A DNA stretch of 64,000 nucleotides from Arthrobacter sp. B0490 (GTDB taxonomy: Bacteria > Actinomycetota > Actinomycetes > Actinomycetales > Micrococcaceae), in contig NZ_PJIR01000007.1 of the NCBI RefSeq assembly GCF_002929355.1, forward strand, positions 124,001-188,000. Direction: 5' to 3'. Below are positions 6,925 through 16,539 of this stretch, piece by piece; positions within the stretch are counted from its first letter, which is position 1; each line of letters opens with the position of its first letter. The notes below the pieces were generated by a model. It had not been told where the DNA came from, did not search any database, and saw nothing but the letters and a program-made list of their open reading frames with translations. The position numbers and the translations under genes were made by a program.

Positions 6925-9900
6925 ATGGGCTGGAACAATCCACCGATCCCCTGGTCGGACTTCGAACGCAACCTCTCGGCCACCCGGCCGGGAGCACCGC
7001 CCCCGGGGGCCGACGGCGGCGACAGCCCCGCCTGGTCACGGAAACGCCAGCCCTACACGGCTCCTGCTGAGGTTTCCGCCCCCGAAGGTCCCGTGGTGCC
7101 GTACGCCGAACTGCACGTCCACTCCAACTTCAGCTTCCTCGACGGTGCGTCGAGCCCCGAGCACCTCGCCGAGGAGGCCCAGCGGCTGGGGCTCACCGGC
7201 ATGGCCCTCACCGACCACGACGGGCTGTACGGCGCGGTGCACTTCGCGGAGGCCGCCGAGAAGTATCCCGGGTTCTCGACCCTGTACGGCACGGAGCTGT
7301 CCCTCGGCCTGTCCAGGCCGCAGAACGGCGAGGCCGACCCGGAAGGACGGCACCTACTCGTCCTCGCCCGCGGATCGGCCGGCTACCACCGCCTGTCCAC
7401 GGCCATCACCGAGGCCCAGCTCGCCCCGGACGCCGAGAAGGGGAAGCCCCGCTACAGCCTGGAGCGCCTCGCCGGGCACGCCGGCGGCCAGTGGATGATC
7501 CTCACGGGCTGCCGGAAGGGGACGGTGCGCTCCGCGCTCGTCGCGGACGGCGTGGAAGCGGCCGAGGCCGAGCTCCGGGCACTCGTGGACCTGTTCGGCA
7601 GGGAATCGGTCGCCGTCGAACTCACCAACCAGGGCAACCCCCTCGACACCGCGCACAACGACGCCCTCGCCGCCGTCGCCACCCGTCTGGGACTGCCCAC
7701 CGTCGCCACCAACAACGTGCACTACGCGACCCCCGGGCAGCACCGACTCGCCTCCGCCCTGGCCGCCGTCCGGGCACGCCGGAGCCTGGACCAGATGGAC
7801 GGCTGGCTGCCCGCGGCCGGTGCCGCCCACCTGCGCAGCGGAGCGGAGATGGCGCGGCGGTTCAGGGACTATCCGGGGGCCGTGGAACGCACCGTGGACA
7901 TCGCCTCCGATCTCGCCTTCACCCTCCGCAGCGTTCGACCCGGGCTGCCGAACATCGACCTCCCGGAGGGCCACACCCAGATGAGCTACCTCCGCGAGCT
8001 CGTCTGGCAGGGCGCCGACAAGCTCTACGGGGGCAGGGCCGACGTCCGCGAGCGGATCGAACGCGAGCTGGAGGTGATCGAGGACAAGAACTTCCCCGGG
8101 TACTTCCTGATCGTCCACGACCTCGTGCACTACGCGCGCCGCAACGGCATCCTGTGCCAGGGACGGGGATCGGCGGCCAACTCCGCGGTCTGCTACCTGC
8201 TCGAGATCACGGCCGTGGATTCCATCAAGTACCAGCTCCCCTTCGAACGGTTCCTCTCGAGCATGCGGGACGAGGAACCGGACATCGACGTGGATTTCGA
8301 CTCGGACCGCCGCGAAGAGGTCATCCAGTACGTCTACCGCAAGTACGGGCGCTTCAATGCCGCCCAGGTGGCCAATGTCATCACCTACCGTCCCAAGTTC
8401 GCCGTGCGGGACATGGCGAAGGCGCTGGGGCACAGCCCGGGACAGCAGGACGCCTGGTCCCGGCAGATCGAGCGGTGGGGCGGTCTCGTCTCGAGCAGCG
8501 ACCACGACATCCCGGACGCCGTGGTCGGCCTGGCGCAGGAGGTCCTGAAGTTCCCCCGCCATCTGGGCATCCATTCGGGCGGCATGGTGCTGACGGACCG
8601 GCCGGTGGGAGAGGTATGCCCCATCGAGCATGGACGTATGGACGGCAGGACGGTCCTCCAGTGGGACAAGGACGACTGCGCCTGGATGGGACTGGTGAAG
8701 TTCGATCTGCTGGGCCTCGGCATCCTCGCGGCCATCCAGTACAACTTCGACCTCGTGGCACGGCACTTCGGCGAGACCTGGGAGCTGCACACCATCCCCA
8801 AGGAGGAGCAGGGCGTCTACGACATGCTGTGCTTCGCGGATTCGGTGGGGGTCTTCCAGGTGGAGAGCCGTGCCCAGATGGGCATGCTCCCGCGCCTGCA
8901 GCCCCGCCAGTTCTACGACCTCGTCATCGAGGTGGCCCTCGTGCGGCCCGGTCCCATCCAGGGCGGCGCCGTGCACCCGTACATCAAGCGCAAGATGGGC
9001 GAGGAGGAGGTCCGGTACCTCCACCCCGACCTCAAACCCGTCCTCGAACGGACCCTCGGGGTGCCGCTCTTCCAGGAACAGCTCATGCAGATGGCCATGG
9101 TGGTGGGCGGCTGTACCGGAGCGGACGCCGACCTCCTGCGCCGGGCCATGGGATCCAAGCGGGGGGAGGAGCGGATCGACTCCCTCAAGGCGAAACTGTA
9201 CGAGGGGATGGCGTCCAACGGGATCACCGGTGACGTGGCCGACACCATCTACGACAAGATCCATGCCTTCGCGAACTTCGGATTCGCGGAGAGCCATTCG
9301 ATCAGCTTCGCACTGCTGGTGTACGTCAGCGCCTGGCTGCGCCTGCACTACCCCGGGGCGTTCCTCGCGTCGCTCCTGCGCGCCCAGCCCATGGGGTTCT
9401 ACTCACCCCAGACCCTCGTGGCCGACGCCCGACGGCACGGCGCCGTCGTCCTGCGCCCCGACATCCTGCACTCCGGGGTGCACGCCGGCCTCGAACCCCT
9501 CGAGGGCTACGACCTCCCGGACGACCCCCGGGCACGGACCACCGGCATGGACTGCTGCACCGAGGACGAGCAGGCCCCCGTCGGATACTTCGACCCGGAC
9601 ACGCCCTTCGACTCGGCACCCCACCGCCGTGACGGCAACTTCGCGGTGCGGCTGGGGCTGGCCAGTGTGGAATCCCTCGGGGTGAAGCTCGCGGAGAGGA
9701 TCGTCGAGGAGCGGGAACGGAACGGTCCCTACGAGGACATGCCGGACCTGGCGCGGCGCACGGGCGTCAATGCGGGACAGCTCGAGGCACTGGCGGCGTC
9801 GGGCGCCTTCGACTCGATGGGCCTCAGCCGCCGCGAGGCGCTGTGGAACGCCGGTCCCGCCTCGACGGAGCGCGAAGGGCAGATCAAGGGGACCGCCGTC

Positions 9901-10344
9901 TACATCCAGCCCCCCCTGATGCCCGAACTCTCCGACGTCGACAAGGTGGGGTCGGACCTGTGGTCCACGGGCATCACCCCGGACGACCACCCGGTGCGCC
10001 ATGCCAGGGGGCGGCTGCAGCGCCGCGGTGCCCTGACCGCCGTGCAGCTGAGGACGGCGGAATCCGGCCGGCGGATCGAAGTGGCGGGAGTGGTGACGCA
10101 CCGGCAGAGGCCGGCGACGGCGAGCGGGATCACGTTCATGAACCTCGAGGACGAGACGGGGCTGGTGAACGTCATCTGCTCGGTGGGGGTCTGGCAGCGC
10201 TACCGCCGGGTTGCGCGGGAAGCCAGCAGCGTGATCGTGCGCGGCGTCCTCGAGCGCTCGTCCGAGGGGGTGGTCAACGTCGTCGCCGACCGCATCGAGG
10301 TCCTGCAGCTGAAGGCCACCACCAGGTCCCGCGACTTCCGCTGA
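6925..10344 (+). CDS. dnaE2: Error-prone DNA polymerase III alpha subunit DnaE2
   Basis: C-family polymerase for mutagenic lesion bypass; 1139 aa. The N-terminal PHP domain begins with AELHVHSNFSFLDGAS (about residues 61-76); the polymerase core carries PDIDVDF (about 452-458), whose aspartates are catalytic in DnaE. The C-terminus has the DnaE2-type TGITPDDHPVRHAR and an OB-fold nucleic-acid-binding domain (VAGVVTHRQRP). ATG 6925 has an AGGGAGG site upstream. Last gene of the SOS cassette; a bidirectional hairpin follows. Confidence 0.95.
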   Translation: MGWNNPPIPWSDFERNLSATRPGAPPPGADGGDSPAWSRKRQPYTAPAEVSAPEGPVVPYAELHVHSNFSFLDGASSPEHLAEEAQRLGLTGMALTDHDGLYGAVHFAEAAEKYPGFSTLYGTELSLGLSRPQNGEADPEGRHLLVLARGSAGYHRLSTAITEAQLAPDAEKGKPRYSLERLAGHAGGQWMILTGCRKGTVRSALVADGVEAAEAELRALVDLFGRESVAVELTNQGNPLDTAHNDALAAVATRLGLPTVATNNVHYATPGQHRLASALAAVRARRSLDQMDGWLPAAGAAHLRSGAEMARRFRDYPGAVERTVDIASDLAFTLRSVRPGLPNIDLPEGHTQMSYLRELVWQGADKLYGGRADVRERIERELEVIEDKNFPGYFLIVHDLVHYARRNGILCQGRGSAANSAVCYLLEITAVDSIKYQLPFERFLSSMRDEEPDIDVDFDSDRREEVIQYVYRKYGRFNAAQVANVITYRPKFAVRDMAKALGHSPGQQDAWSRQIERWGGLVSSSDHDIPDAVVGLAQEVLKFPRHLGIHSGGMVLTDRPVGEVCPIEHGRMDGRTVLQWDKDDCAWMGLVKFDLLGLGILAAIQYNFDLVARHFGETWELHTIPKEEQGVYDMLCFADSVGVFQVESRAQMGMLPRLQPRQFYDLVIEVALVRPGPIQGGAVHPYIKRKMGEEEVRYLHPDLKPVLERTLGVPLFQEQLMQMAMVVGGCTGADADLLRRAMGSKRGEERIDSLKAKLYEGMASNGITGDVADTIYDKIHAFANFGFAESHSISFALLVYVSAWLRLHYPGAFLASLLRAQPMGFYSPQTLVADARRHGAVVLRPDILHSGVHAGLEPLEGYDLPDDPRARTTGMDCCTEDEQAPVGYFDPDTPFDSAPHRRDGNFAVRLGLASVESLGVKLAERIVEERERNGPYEDMPDLARRTGVNAGQLEALAASGAFDSMGLSRREALWNAGPASTEREGQIKGTAVYIQPPLMPELSDVDKVGSDLWSTGITPDDHPVRHARGRLQRRGALTAVQLRTAESGRRIEVAGVVTHRQRPATASGITFMNLEDETGLVNVICSVGVWQRYRRVAREASSVIVRGVLERSSEGVVNVVADRIEVLQLKATTRSRDFR

Positions 10345-10364
10345 CCGACACCCCGTATACGAGG

Positions 10365-10391
10365 AAGGGCCCCCGCCGGGCGGGAGCCCTT
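10365..10391. terminator. Bidirectional terminator between dnaE2 and tRNA-Leu
   Basis: Inverted repeat AAGGGC...GCCCTT with inner CCCGC/GCGGG pairing and a CGG loop. It lies between the convergent dnaE2 stop and the 3' end of the tRNA gene, so it can serve both. Confidence 0.75.
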
Positions 10392-10398
10392 GTCCATG

Positions 10399-10481
10399 TG
10401 CGCGAGGGGGGATTTGAACCCCCACACCCTTTCGGATACTGGCACCTGAAGCCAGCGCGTCTGCCGTTCCGCCACTCGCGC
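10399..10481 (-). tRNA. tRNA-Leu (anticodon CAG)
   Basis: Minus-strand cloverleaf. The acceptor stem GCGCGAG pairs with CTCGCGC, with discriminator A at 10399. The anticodon stem CTGGC/GCCAG encloses loop TTCAGGT, giving CAG. A long variable arm (TATCC...) fits the class II Leu structure, and the T arm reads GGGGGTTCAAATCCCCC. The CCA end is not encoded. Length 83 nt. Confidence 0.93.
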
Positions 10482-10802
10482 AATTTCGAGATTCCAACTC
10501 CACACGCCAGGCGCCGGTGTTGTGAACAGCAGTGACAAGCATAACGGAGCCCGGACGGAATCACCTAAACGACGCCGTCCATCGGGTCCGGACGGCCTCA
10601 CCGACCGGAGCCTGCGGCCATGGATCGTTAGGACAAAGTAATGCTCCGGGCCCGCCGGTGAAGCCCATTCCCGGAGCCTCCCAGTAGTATCGGAGGGAAC
10701 ATGCCCGGCGGGACATCGCCGTGCCCAGGACCGGGAGAAGCCCCGCAGCACACCGCTGGCGGGATCCGACACCACAGTGCAGCAAGAGGGAGGAGGGGAC
10801 GT
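10482..10802. other. Intergenic region: tRNA-Leu and fhaA promoters
   Basis: 321 bp with no credible gene. It should hold the tRNA-Leu promoter (minus strand) and the promoter of the fhaA-pknB cluster; a candidate -10 for the latter is TAGTAT at 10685-10690, leaving a leader of about 105 nt. A GAGGGAGGAGGGG ribosome binding stretch precedes fhaA. Confidence 0.5.
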
Positions 10803-11543
10803 ATGGGCATTCTCGACAACGTGGAGCGCGGACTCGAGAAGCTTGTCCGGGGCGCCTTCACCACGGGCTCGCGCTCCCAGGTACAACCCCTCGAGATCGC
10901 CAGTGCCCTGCGCAAGGAACTGGACAACCGCTCCCTCGTCCTGTCGCAGGGCCGCACCCTCGCACCCAACGTCTTCACGGCGCGACTGTCCGACTCCGAC
11001 TTCGAGCTCGCCCAGCAGTGGGGCTCGGCCCTTGCCGAGGAACTCTGCGACGTCGTCATCGCGCACGTCGACAGCCAGCAGTACAGCCTCCAGGGGCCGG
11101 TCCGCGTCTCGTTCGAGCACGATCCGGACCTGAAGGCAGGAATCTTCGAGATCGATTCGTCCATCGAGAAGCAGGCCGCCGGCCGCCGCCCCGCCGGGCC
11201 GGCCGCTCCGGCGGCACCCCGACGCCAGCCGACGCGCTACCAGCCCGTCCTCGAGATCGACGGTCAGCGCTACTCGATCAACTCCGGATCGATCGTGCTG
11301 GGGCGCTCCTCCGAGGCGGACATCCTCGTCGACGACACGGGCGTCTCGCGGCGGCACCTCGAGATCCGCACCCAGGAGGGACGCGTGTACGCCGTGGACC
11401 TCGGCTCCACCAACGGCAGCTACGTCAACGGGCAGCGCGTCCAGGGGCAGGCCGAACTCACGGACGGATCCACGATCACCATGGGGCGTTCGCGCCTGAC
11501 CTTCCGCCTGGTACCGACCCAGACCGGAGGGGTCCAGCGATGA
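10803..11543 (+). CDS. fhaA: FHA-domain protein FhaA
   Basis: Phosphothreonine-reading regulator of peptidoglycan synthesis; 246 aa, cytoplasmic. The N-terminal DUF3662-type domain spans about residues 1-120 (MGILDNVERGLEKLVRGAF). A Pro/Ala linker leads to a C-terminal FHA domain (LGRSSEADILVDD near 166, SRRHLEI, LGSTNGSYVNG near 199) with the phosphopeptide-binding Arg/Ser residues intact. In mycobacteria FhaA binds the phosphorylated MviN pseudokinase; an equivalent is at 48123-49670. ATG 10803 follows a strong GGAGGGG. The stop overlaps fhaB (ATGA). Confidence 0.93.
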   Translation: MGILDNVERGLEKLVRGAFTTGSRSQVQPLEIASALRKELDNRSLVLSQGRTLAPNVFTARLSDSDFELAQQWGSALAEELCDVVIAHVDSQQYSLQGPVRVSFEHDPDLKAGIFEIDSSIEKQAAGRRPAGPAAPAAPRRQPTRYQPVLEIDGQRYSINSGSIVLGRSSEADILVDDTGVSRRHLEIRTQEGRVYAVDLGSTNGSYVNGQRVQGQAELTDGSTITMGRSRLTFRLVPTQTGGVQR

Positions 11544-12028
11544 GCGAAGCCGGCGAACTCACCGTCACGCTCCTGCGCTTCGGCTTCCTGATCCTGCTGT
11601 GGGCCCTCGTCCTCGGTACGGTGGGGGCCCTGCGCCGCGACCTCGTGGTGGGCCGGCGCAACAAGGTCGGCACACCGACCGCACGCGAGATCCGCAAGCA
11701 CCCCGAACTCGTGGAGGAACCGGCACCGGTGCGCGCCGCCGCCCGCCGGCTGGTCGTCACGGAGGGTCCGCTCACCGGGACCACCCTGGACCTCGCCGCG
11801 AGCCCGATCCTCCTCGGCCGCGCCCAGGAGGCGACCCTCGTCCTCGAGGACGACTACGCGTCCGGCCGCCACGCACGCCTGTTCCCGCAGGGCAGCCGCT
11901 GGTTCATCGAGGACCTCGGTTCCACCAACGGCACCTACCTCGCAGGCGCGCAGCTCACGCGCGCCCTGCCCGTCGAGCCGGGCATCCCCATCCGGATCGG
12001 TAAGACGGTCATCGAATTGAGGCCATAG
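11540..12028 (+). CDS. fhaB: FHA-domain membrane-anchored protein FhaB (FipA)
   Basis: 162 aa. One N-terminal membrane helix (about residues 8-28: LLRFGFLILLWALVLGTVG), a basic linker and a C-terminal FHA domain (LGRAQEATLVLEDDYASGRH, LGSTNGTYLAG). In mycobacteria FhaB/FipA is phosphorylated by the neighbouring kinases and links them to the division machinery. ATG 11540 overlaps the fhaA stop; pstP begins two bases after the stop, so these are translationally coupled. Confidence 0.9.
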   Translation: MSEAGELTVTLLRFGFLILLWALVLGTVGALRRDLVVGRRNKVGTPTAREIRKHPELVEEPAPVRAAARRLVVTEGPLTGTTLDLAASPILLGRAQEATLVLEDDYASGRHARLFPQGSRWFIEDLGSTNGTYLAGAQLTRALPVEPGIPIRIGKTVIELRP

Positions 12029-12030
12029 GC

Positions 12031-13692
12031 GTGCCGCTCGCCCTGAGGTTCGCCGCCCGCTCCGACGTGGGCATGGTGCGTGCCAAGAACGACGACTCCG
12101 CCTACGTGGGCCGATACCTCGCGGTCGTCGCCGACGGCATGGGCGGACACGCGGGCGGGAACGTCGCGTCGGCCTCCACCGTCCTGGACCTCGTCCACCT
12201 CGACCACGGCTCCCACGGGGGCAAGGCCGCCACCCACCTGGCCGACGAGATCCAGACCGCGAACTCCCTGCTCTCCGAACTCGTCACCACCAATCCGCAG
12301 CTCGCGGGCATGGGCACCACCGTCACGGCGATCCTGCTCGAGGACTCGAAGCTGCAGCTCGCCCATATCGGCGACTCACGCGCCTACCGTCTCAAGGACG
12401 GGACCTTCGCCCAGATCACCACCGATCACACCTTCGTCCAGCGCCTCATCGACGAAGGACGCCTCCGGCCGGAGGAGGCGGAGATCCATCCGCACAAGAA
12501 CGTGCTGATGCGGGTCCTCGGTGACGTCGACGCGAGCCCGGAACTGGACCTCGAGGAGTTCGACGCCGACCCCGGGGAACGCTGGCTGCTCTGCTCCGAC
12601 GGCCTGAACGCGGTGCTCAACGACCGCGTGGTGGAGCAGGTCATGCGGGAGACGGGGAACATCCGCGCGTGCGTCGACACCCTCGTCGAGCTCACCCTCG
12701 CGGGCGGTTCGCCGGACAACATCACCATCGTGGTCGTCGAGGTCGTCGAGGCGGACGACGACGACGCCGTGCCTCCCGTCACCATCCCCCCTGCGCGGCA
12801 GGCCGCCGGAGAACGGGACAGGCCCGGGGACGTGGCGGCCGCAGCGCACGGGATCGACCGGAACGGGGACCTCCCCGGCGCCGCGATCCGCGCCGACATC
12901 ATCCGCCAGGACCTCCTGACCCGCCCCCACGTCCTCGTGGGGTCCGCCGCCCTCGCCACGGAGACCGGCCAGATCCCCATCGTGACCCAGCGCTCCACCG
13001 AGCGCCGCGCCGCGATGATGCTGACGCACAAGGCCGAACCCGGCACGGACGACGCCGGCGAGGACGCAGGACACGAGACCGGGAAGCGGAAACGCCGCTG
13101 GCTCGTCCCGGCGTTCCTCTCCCTGATGACCCTCATCCTGATCGCCGTCCTCGGCCTCGGCTACACCTGGACCCAGACGCGCTACTACGTGGCGGAGTCG
13201 GAGAACCGCGTCGCGATCTTCACCGGCGTACCCCAGAGGATCGGACCGATCAGCCTCAGCGAGCTCTACGAGATGACCGACATCCCCGTCTCGAACCTCC
13301 CCGAGTACCAGCGGTCGCAGGTGTCGAAGACACTTCCGGCGGCCAGCCTGGAGGAGGCCGAGCGGATCGTCGGCGACCTGCGCAGCGAACTGCGGGCCGT
13401 GAGCTGCGATCCGGAAGCCCCGCAGACCCCATCCGCCTCGCCGGCCCCGTCGGGGACGGCCGGAGCACCCGCCCCGACTCCGTCCGCGACGGCCGGAGGA
13501 TCCGCCCGCCCGTCGGCAACCCCGTCGGCCACCCCGTCCCCGTCCGCGAGGCCCTCCGTGACGGCTGCCCCGTCCGCGACGTCGGCACCCTCCCCGACGG
13601 CCGGAGCATCCGCCGGCCCGTCGGCCGCACCGGCGCCCTCGCCGAGTCCCTCGTCCCCCGCCGTCGCCTGTGGAGGTGCCGCCAATGAGTGA
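12031..13692 (+). CDS. pstP: PP2C-type Ser/Thr protein phosphatase PstP
   Basis: Dephosphorylates substrates of PknA and PknB; 553 aa. The cytoplasmic PP2C domain (residues 1-240) has the metal-binding motif VVADGMGGHAGG (about 31-42), MGTTVTAIL, HIGDSRAYRL and GGSPDNITIVVVE. One membrane helix (about 357-378) leads to an extracellular domain. The tail is a Pro/Ser/Ala/Thr-rich repeat (about 470-545), longer than I would expect and likely a flexible wall spacer. Start GTG 12031. The last 8 nt overlap rodA. Confidence 0.93.
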   Translation: MPLALRFAARSDVGMVRAKNDDSAYVGRYLAVVADGMGGHAGGNVASASTVLDLVHLDHGSHGGKAATHLADEIQTANSLLSELVTTNPQLAGMGTTVTAILLEDSKLQLAHIGDSRAYRLKDGTFAQITTDHTFVQRLIDEGRLRPEEAEIHPHKNVLMRVLGDVDASPELDLEEFDADPGERWLLCSDGLNAVLNDRVVEQVMRETGNIRACVDTLVELTLAGGSPDNITIVVVEVVEADDDDAVPPVTIPPARQAAGERDRPGDVAAAAHGIDRNGDLPGAAIRADIIRQDLLTRPHVLVGSAALATETGQIPIVTQRSTERRAAMMLTHKAEPGTDDAGEDAGHETGKRKRRWLVPAFLSLMTLILIAVLGLGYTWTQTRYYVAESENRVAIFTGVPQRIGPISLSELYEMTDIPVSNLPEYQRSQVSKTLPAASLEEAERIVGDLRSELRAVSCDPEAPQTPSASPAPSGTAGAPAPTPSATAGGSARPSATPSATPSPSARPSVTAAPSATSAPSPTAGASAGPSAAPAPSPSPSSPAVACGGAANE

Positions 13693-15100
13693 TGTCCTGA
13701 CCGTGCCCCGGTCGCGGCGCAACATCGAGCTCGCGCTGCTGGTCCTGGCCCTCGTCGTGGCCGGCGGGGCCAACCACCTGGCCGGCATCGGCCGGGAGGA
13801 GCCCTTCGGCGACTACTTCTGGTCGCAGGTGCTGACGCTCGGCCTGATGAGCCTGTTCATCCACGTCATCCTGCGCTTCCGCGCCAAGTATGCCGACCCG
13901 GTGATCCTTCCGCTGGTGGTCGCGCTGAACGGGATCGGACTCGCGATGATCCACCGCCTCGATCTCTCCGCCGTGTCGGGGTCGACATCCGTCGCGCCGC
14001 AGCAGGTCCTCTGGACCGCCGTGGCCATCGGGGCGGCAGCCGTCCTGCTGATCCTCTTCCGTGACCATCGGATCCTGCGCCGCTTCACCTACATCTCCCT
14101 CATCGTCAGCGCGATCCTGCTGCTCCTGCCCCTGACACCGCTCGGCCTGGAGATCAACGGGGCGCGCATCTGGATCACCGTCGGCGTCGGCACGTTCCAG
14201 CCCGGCGAGATCGCGAAGATCACCCTGGCCATATTCTTCGCCGGGTATCTTTCGACGAACCGGGACCTCATCCTGCTGGCCGGCAAGAAGATCGGCCCGC
14301 TGCAGTTCCCGCGGTTCCGGGATCTCGCGCCGATGGCGGCGGCCTGGCTCGTCAGCATCGGCGTCCTGATCTTCCAGCGCGACCTCGGCTCGTCGATCCT
14401 GTTCTTCGGCCTCTTCATGGTCATGATCTATGTGGCGACGAGCCGCGTCAGCTGGGTCCTGATCGGCCTCGCGATGATCGGTGCCGGCGTCTTCGTGGCC
14501 CTCGAGCTGTTCAGCCACGTGGCTCTCCGCTTCGATTCCTGGATCAACGCCTTCGCGCCCGAGGTGTACGACCGCGCTCCGGGCGGGAGCCGTCAGGTGG
14601 TCCAGGGCCTGTTCGGCCTGGCGAACGGCGGGCTCATCGGCACCGGGCTCGGCGAGGGGCGTCCCGACCTCGTGACATATGCCAACAGCGACATGATCAT
14701 TGCCGCACTGGGCGAGGAGCTGGGACTCATCGGCGTCGTCGCCATCGTGATGATGTACGTGATCCTGGTGTCACGCGGCATCCGGGCCGCAGTCGGCACG
14801 AAGGACGGTTTCGGGAAGCTGCTCGCCTGCGGCCTCTCGTTCACCATCGCCCTCCAGTGCTTCGTGGTCATCGGCGGCATCACCCGCCTGATCCCGCTGA
14901 CGGGCCTCACCACGCCGTTCATGTCGGCGGGCGGGTCCTCGCTGCTGGCGAACTGGCTCATCGTGGCCCTGCTCCTCCTGATCTCGGAGACCGCACGCCG
15001 GCCGGCGCCGACGGTGCCCATGAAGGATTCGTTCCCCGAAGTGCTCGGCGTGAACGGGAAGCCCGTGAAGAAGAGGCCCGCGAAGGAGGCAACCCGATGA
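13685..15100 (+). CDS. rodA: SEDS-family peptidoglycan polymerase RodA/FtsW
   Basis: Polytopic SEDS glycosyltransferase that polymerises lipid II with its partner class B PBP; 471 aa with about ten hydrophobic helices. Conserved SEDS signatures are visible: NGARIWITVGVGTFQPGEIAK, FQRDLGSSILFF (Asp in the catalytic loop), QVVQGLFGLANGG and the TGLTTPFMSAGGSSLLANW end motif. ATG 13685 overlaps pstP; the stop overlaps the pbpA ATG (ATGA). Placement next to pbpA and pknA/pknB matches the M. tuberculosis cluster and favours RodA over FtsW. Confidence 0.93.
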   Translation: MSDVLTVPRSRRNIELALLVLALVVAGGANHLAGIGREEPFGDYFWSQVLTLGLMSLFIHVILRFRAKYADPVILPLVVALNGIGLAMIHRLDLSAVSGSTSVAPQQVLWTAVAIGAAAVLLILFRDHRILRRFTYISLIVSAILLLLPLTPLGLEINGARIWITVGVGTFQPGEIAKITLAIFFAGYLSTNRDLILLAGKKIGPLQFPRFRDLAPMAAAWLVSIGVLIFQRDLGSSILFFGLFMVMIYVATSRVSWVLIGLAMIGAGVFVALELFSHVALRFDSWINAFAPEVYDRAPGGSRQVVQGLFGLANGGLIGTGLGEGRPDLVTYANSDMIIAALGEELGLIGVVAIVMMYVILVSRGIRAAVGTKDGFGKLLACGLSFTIALQCFVVIGGITRLIPLTGLTTPFMSAGGSSLLANWLIVALLLLISETARRPAPTVPMKDSFPEVLGVNGKPVKKRPAKEATR

Positions 15101-16539
15101 ACCAGGCCATCCGCAGCGCGTGGGTCGTGGCGATCGGCATGTTCGCCCTCGTCCTCGGTGCCCTCACGTACGTGCAGTTCTTCCAGGCACAGGATCTCAA
15201 CGAGAACGACTGGAACAGTCGCCAGCTCTATCAGGACTTCGGCCGGGAGCGTGGAGCCATCCTGGTGGACGGCCGGGCGATCGCCGAGTCCGTCCCCTCC
15301 GACGACGAGTTCAACTTCCAGCGCGTGTACAACGAACCCGAGCTCTACGCGCACCTGACGGGCTACTACTCCCTCTCGCTGGGGTCGACGCAGCTCGAGG
15401 ACAAGGAATCGGACATCCTCGCCGGGACCAGCAGTTCGCTGTTCTACGACCGCGTGGTCGGCCTGTTCTCGGGCGTCGAGGCGCAGGGCGCGTCCGTCGA
15501 ACTGACCATCGACCCGGAGATCCAGCGCCTCGCGTCGGACCTGATCCCGGAGGGGCAGCGGGGCTCGATCGTGGTCATGGAGCCCTCGACGGGCAACGTC
15601 CTCGCGATGGTCTCCAAGCCGACCTACGACCCGAACCTCGTCTCCGGGCACGACACCGCGATCATCGAGCAGAACGTCGCGGCTCTGTCCGAGCAGCCGG
15701 GCCTGTCCATCTACACGAATCCCGCCACGCAGTCCCTCGTGTCCCCGGGATCGGTCTTCAAGCTCGTGGACGCCGCTGCGGCCCTCGAGTCCGGGAGATA
15801 CGACGCGCAGTCCGAGATCCCGAACCCGCCGGCCCTCGAGTTCCCCGGCATCGAGTACGCCCTGCCGAACTTCGTCACCGGCGGCTGCTCCAGCAGGACG
15901 ACGGCGGACCTCGAGTTCGCGCTGGAGCAGTCCTGCAACACCCCCTTCGCGCAGATCGCGCTGGATCTCGGCGAGGAAGCGATCCAGGAGCAGGCCGCGG
16001 ACTTCGGGTTCGGTGAGGAACTGTTCATCCCGACGCAGGTCATCGCGAGCAGTTTCCCCTCCGACCTGACGGAACCCGAACTGGCGCAGTCCGCCGTCGG
16101 GCAGTTCGACACACGCGTCACACCCCTCCAGATGGCCATGGTGGCCTCGGCGATCGCCAACGACGGGCAGCAGATGAAGCCCCAGCTCATCAAGTCGATC
16201 CGGGCAGCGGACCTCGAGCTGATCGAGTCGCCCCAGCCCGAGGTGCTCCGGCAGTCGGTGAGCGAGGAGACGGCGAACCAGCTCACCGACTGGATGGTGA
16301 ACGTGGTGGACAACGGCACGGCGGCCGGGGCGCAGGTCCCGGGCGTCGAGGTCGCCGGCAAGACGGGAACCGCGGAGGTCTCCGAAACCGGCGACAACGC
16401 CTGGTTCACGGGATTCGCGCCGGCGGACGATCCGCAGGTTGCCATATCGATCGTGATGGAGAACGTGGACATCCCTACTGGTCAGCAATTGACCTCACCC
16501 AGTGCCAAGAGACTCATAGAGGCGGTGTTGAACAGATGA
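15097..16539 (+). CDS. pbpA: Class B penicillin-binding protein PbpA
   Basis: Membrane-anchored transpeptidase that cross-links septal or elongating peptidoglycan; 480 aa. An N-terminal helix (about residues 9-29) is followed by a dimerisation domain and the transpeptidase domain with all active-site motifs: SVFK (Ser219, Lys222), SCN (279-281) and KTGTAE (from 422). ATG 15097 has GAAGGAGG 8 nt upstream and overlaps the rodA stop. The stop overlaps the pknA ATG, so rodA-pbpA-pknA are coupled. Confidence 0.94.
   Translation: MNQAIRSAWVVAIGMFALVLGALTYVQFFQAQDLNENDWNSRQLYQDFGRERGAILVDGRAIAESVPSDDEFNFQRVYNEPELYAHLTGYYSLSLGSTQLEDKESDILAGTSSSLFYDRVVGLFSGVEAQGASVELTIDPEIQRLASDLIPEGQRGSIVVMEPSTGNVLAMVSKPTYDPNLVSGHDTAIIEQNVAALSEQPGLSIYTNPATQSLVSPGSVFKLVDAAAALESGRYDAQSEIPNPPALEFPGIEYALPNFVTGGCSSRTTADLEFALEQSCNTPFAQIALDLGEEAIQEQAADFGFGEELFIPTQVIASSFPSDLTEPELAQSAVGQFDTRVTPLQMAMVASAIANDGQQMKPQLIKSIRAADLELIESPQPEVLRQSVSEETANQLTDWMVNVVDNGTAAGAQVPGVEVAGKTGTAEVSETGDNAWFTGFAPADDPQVAISIVMENVDIPTGQQLTSPSAKRLIEAVLNR

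Noticed and set aside
5122..9348. Long antisense frames opposite imuB and dnaE2 (5122-6840 and 7354-9348)
   Set aside because: Shadows of strongly coding plus-strand genes in high-G+C DNA; products consist of Gly/Val/Arg/Asp runs with no motif.
13430..13680. Repetitive sequence as a non-coding repeat or CRISPR-like array
   Set aside because: It is in frame within pstP and codes for its Pro/Ser/Ala/Thr-rich tail; units are irregular and there are no spacers.
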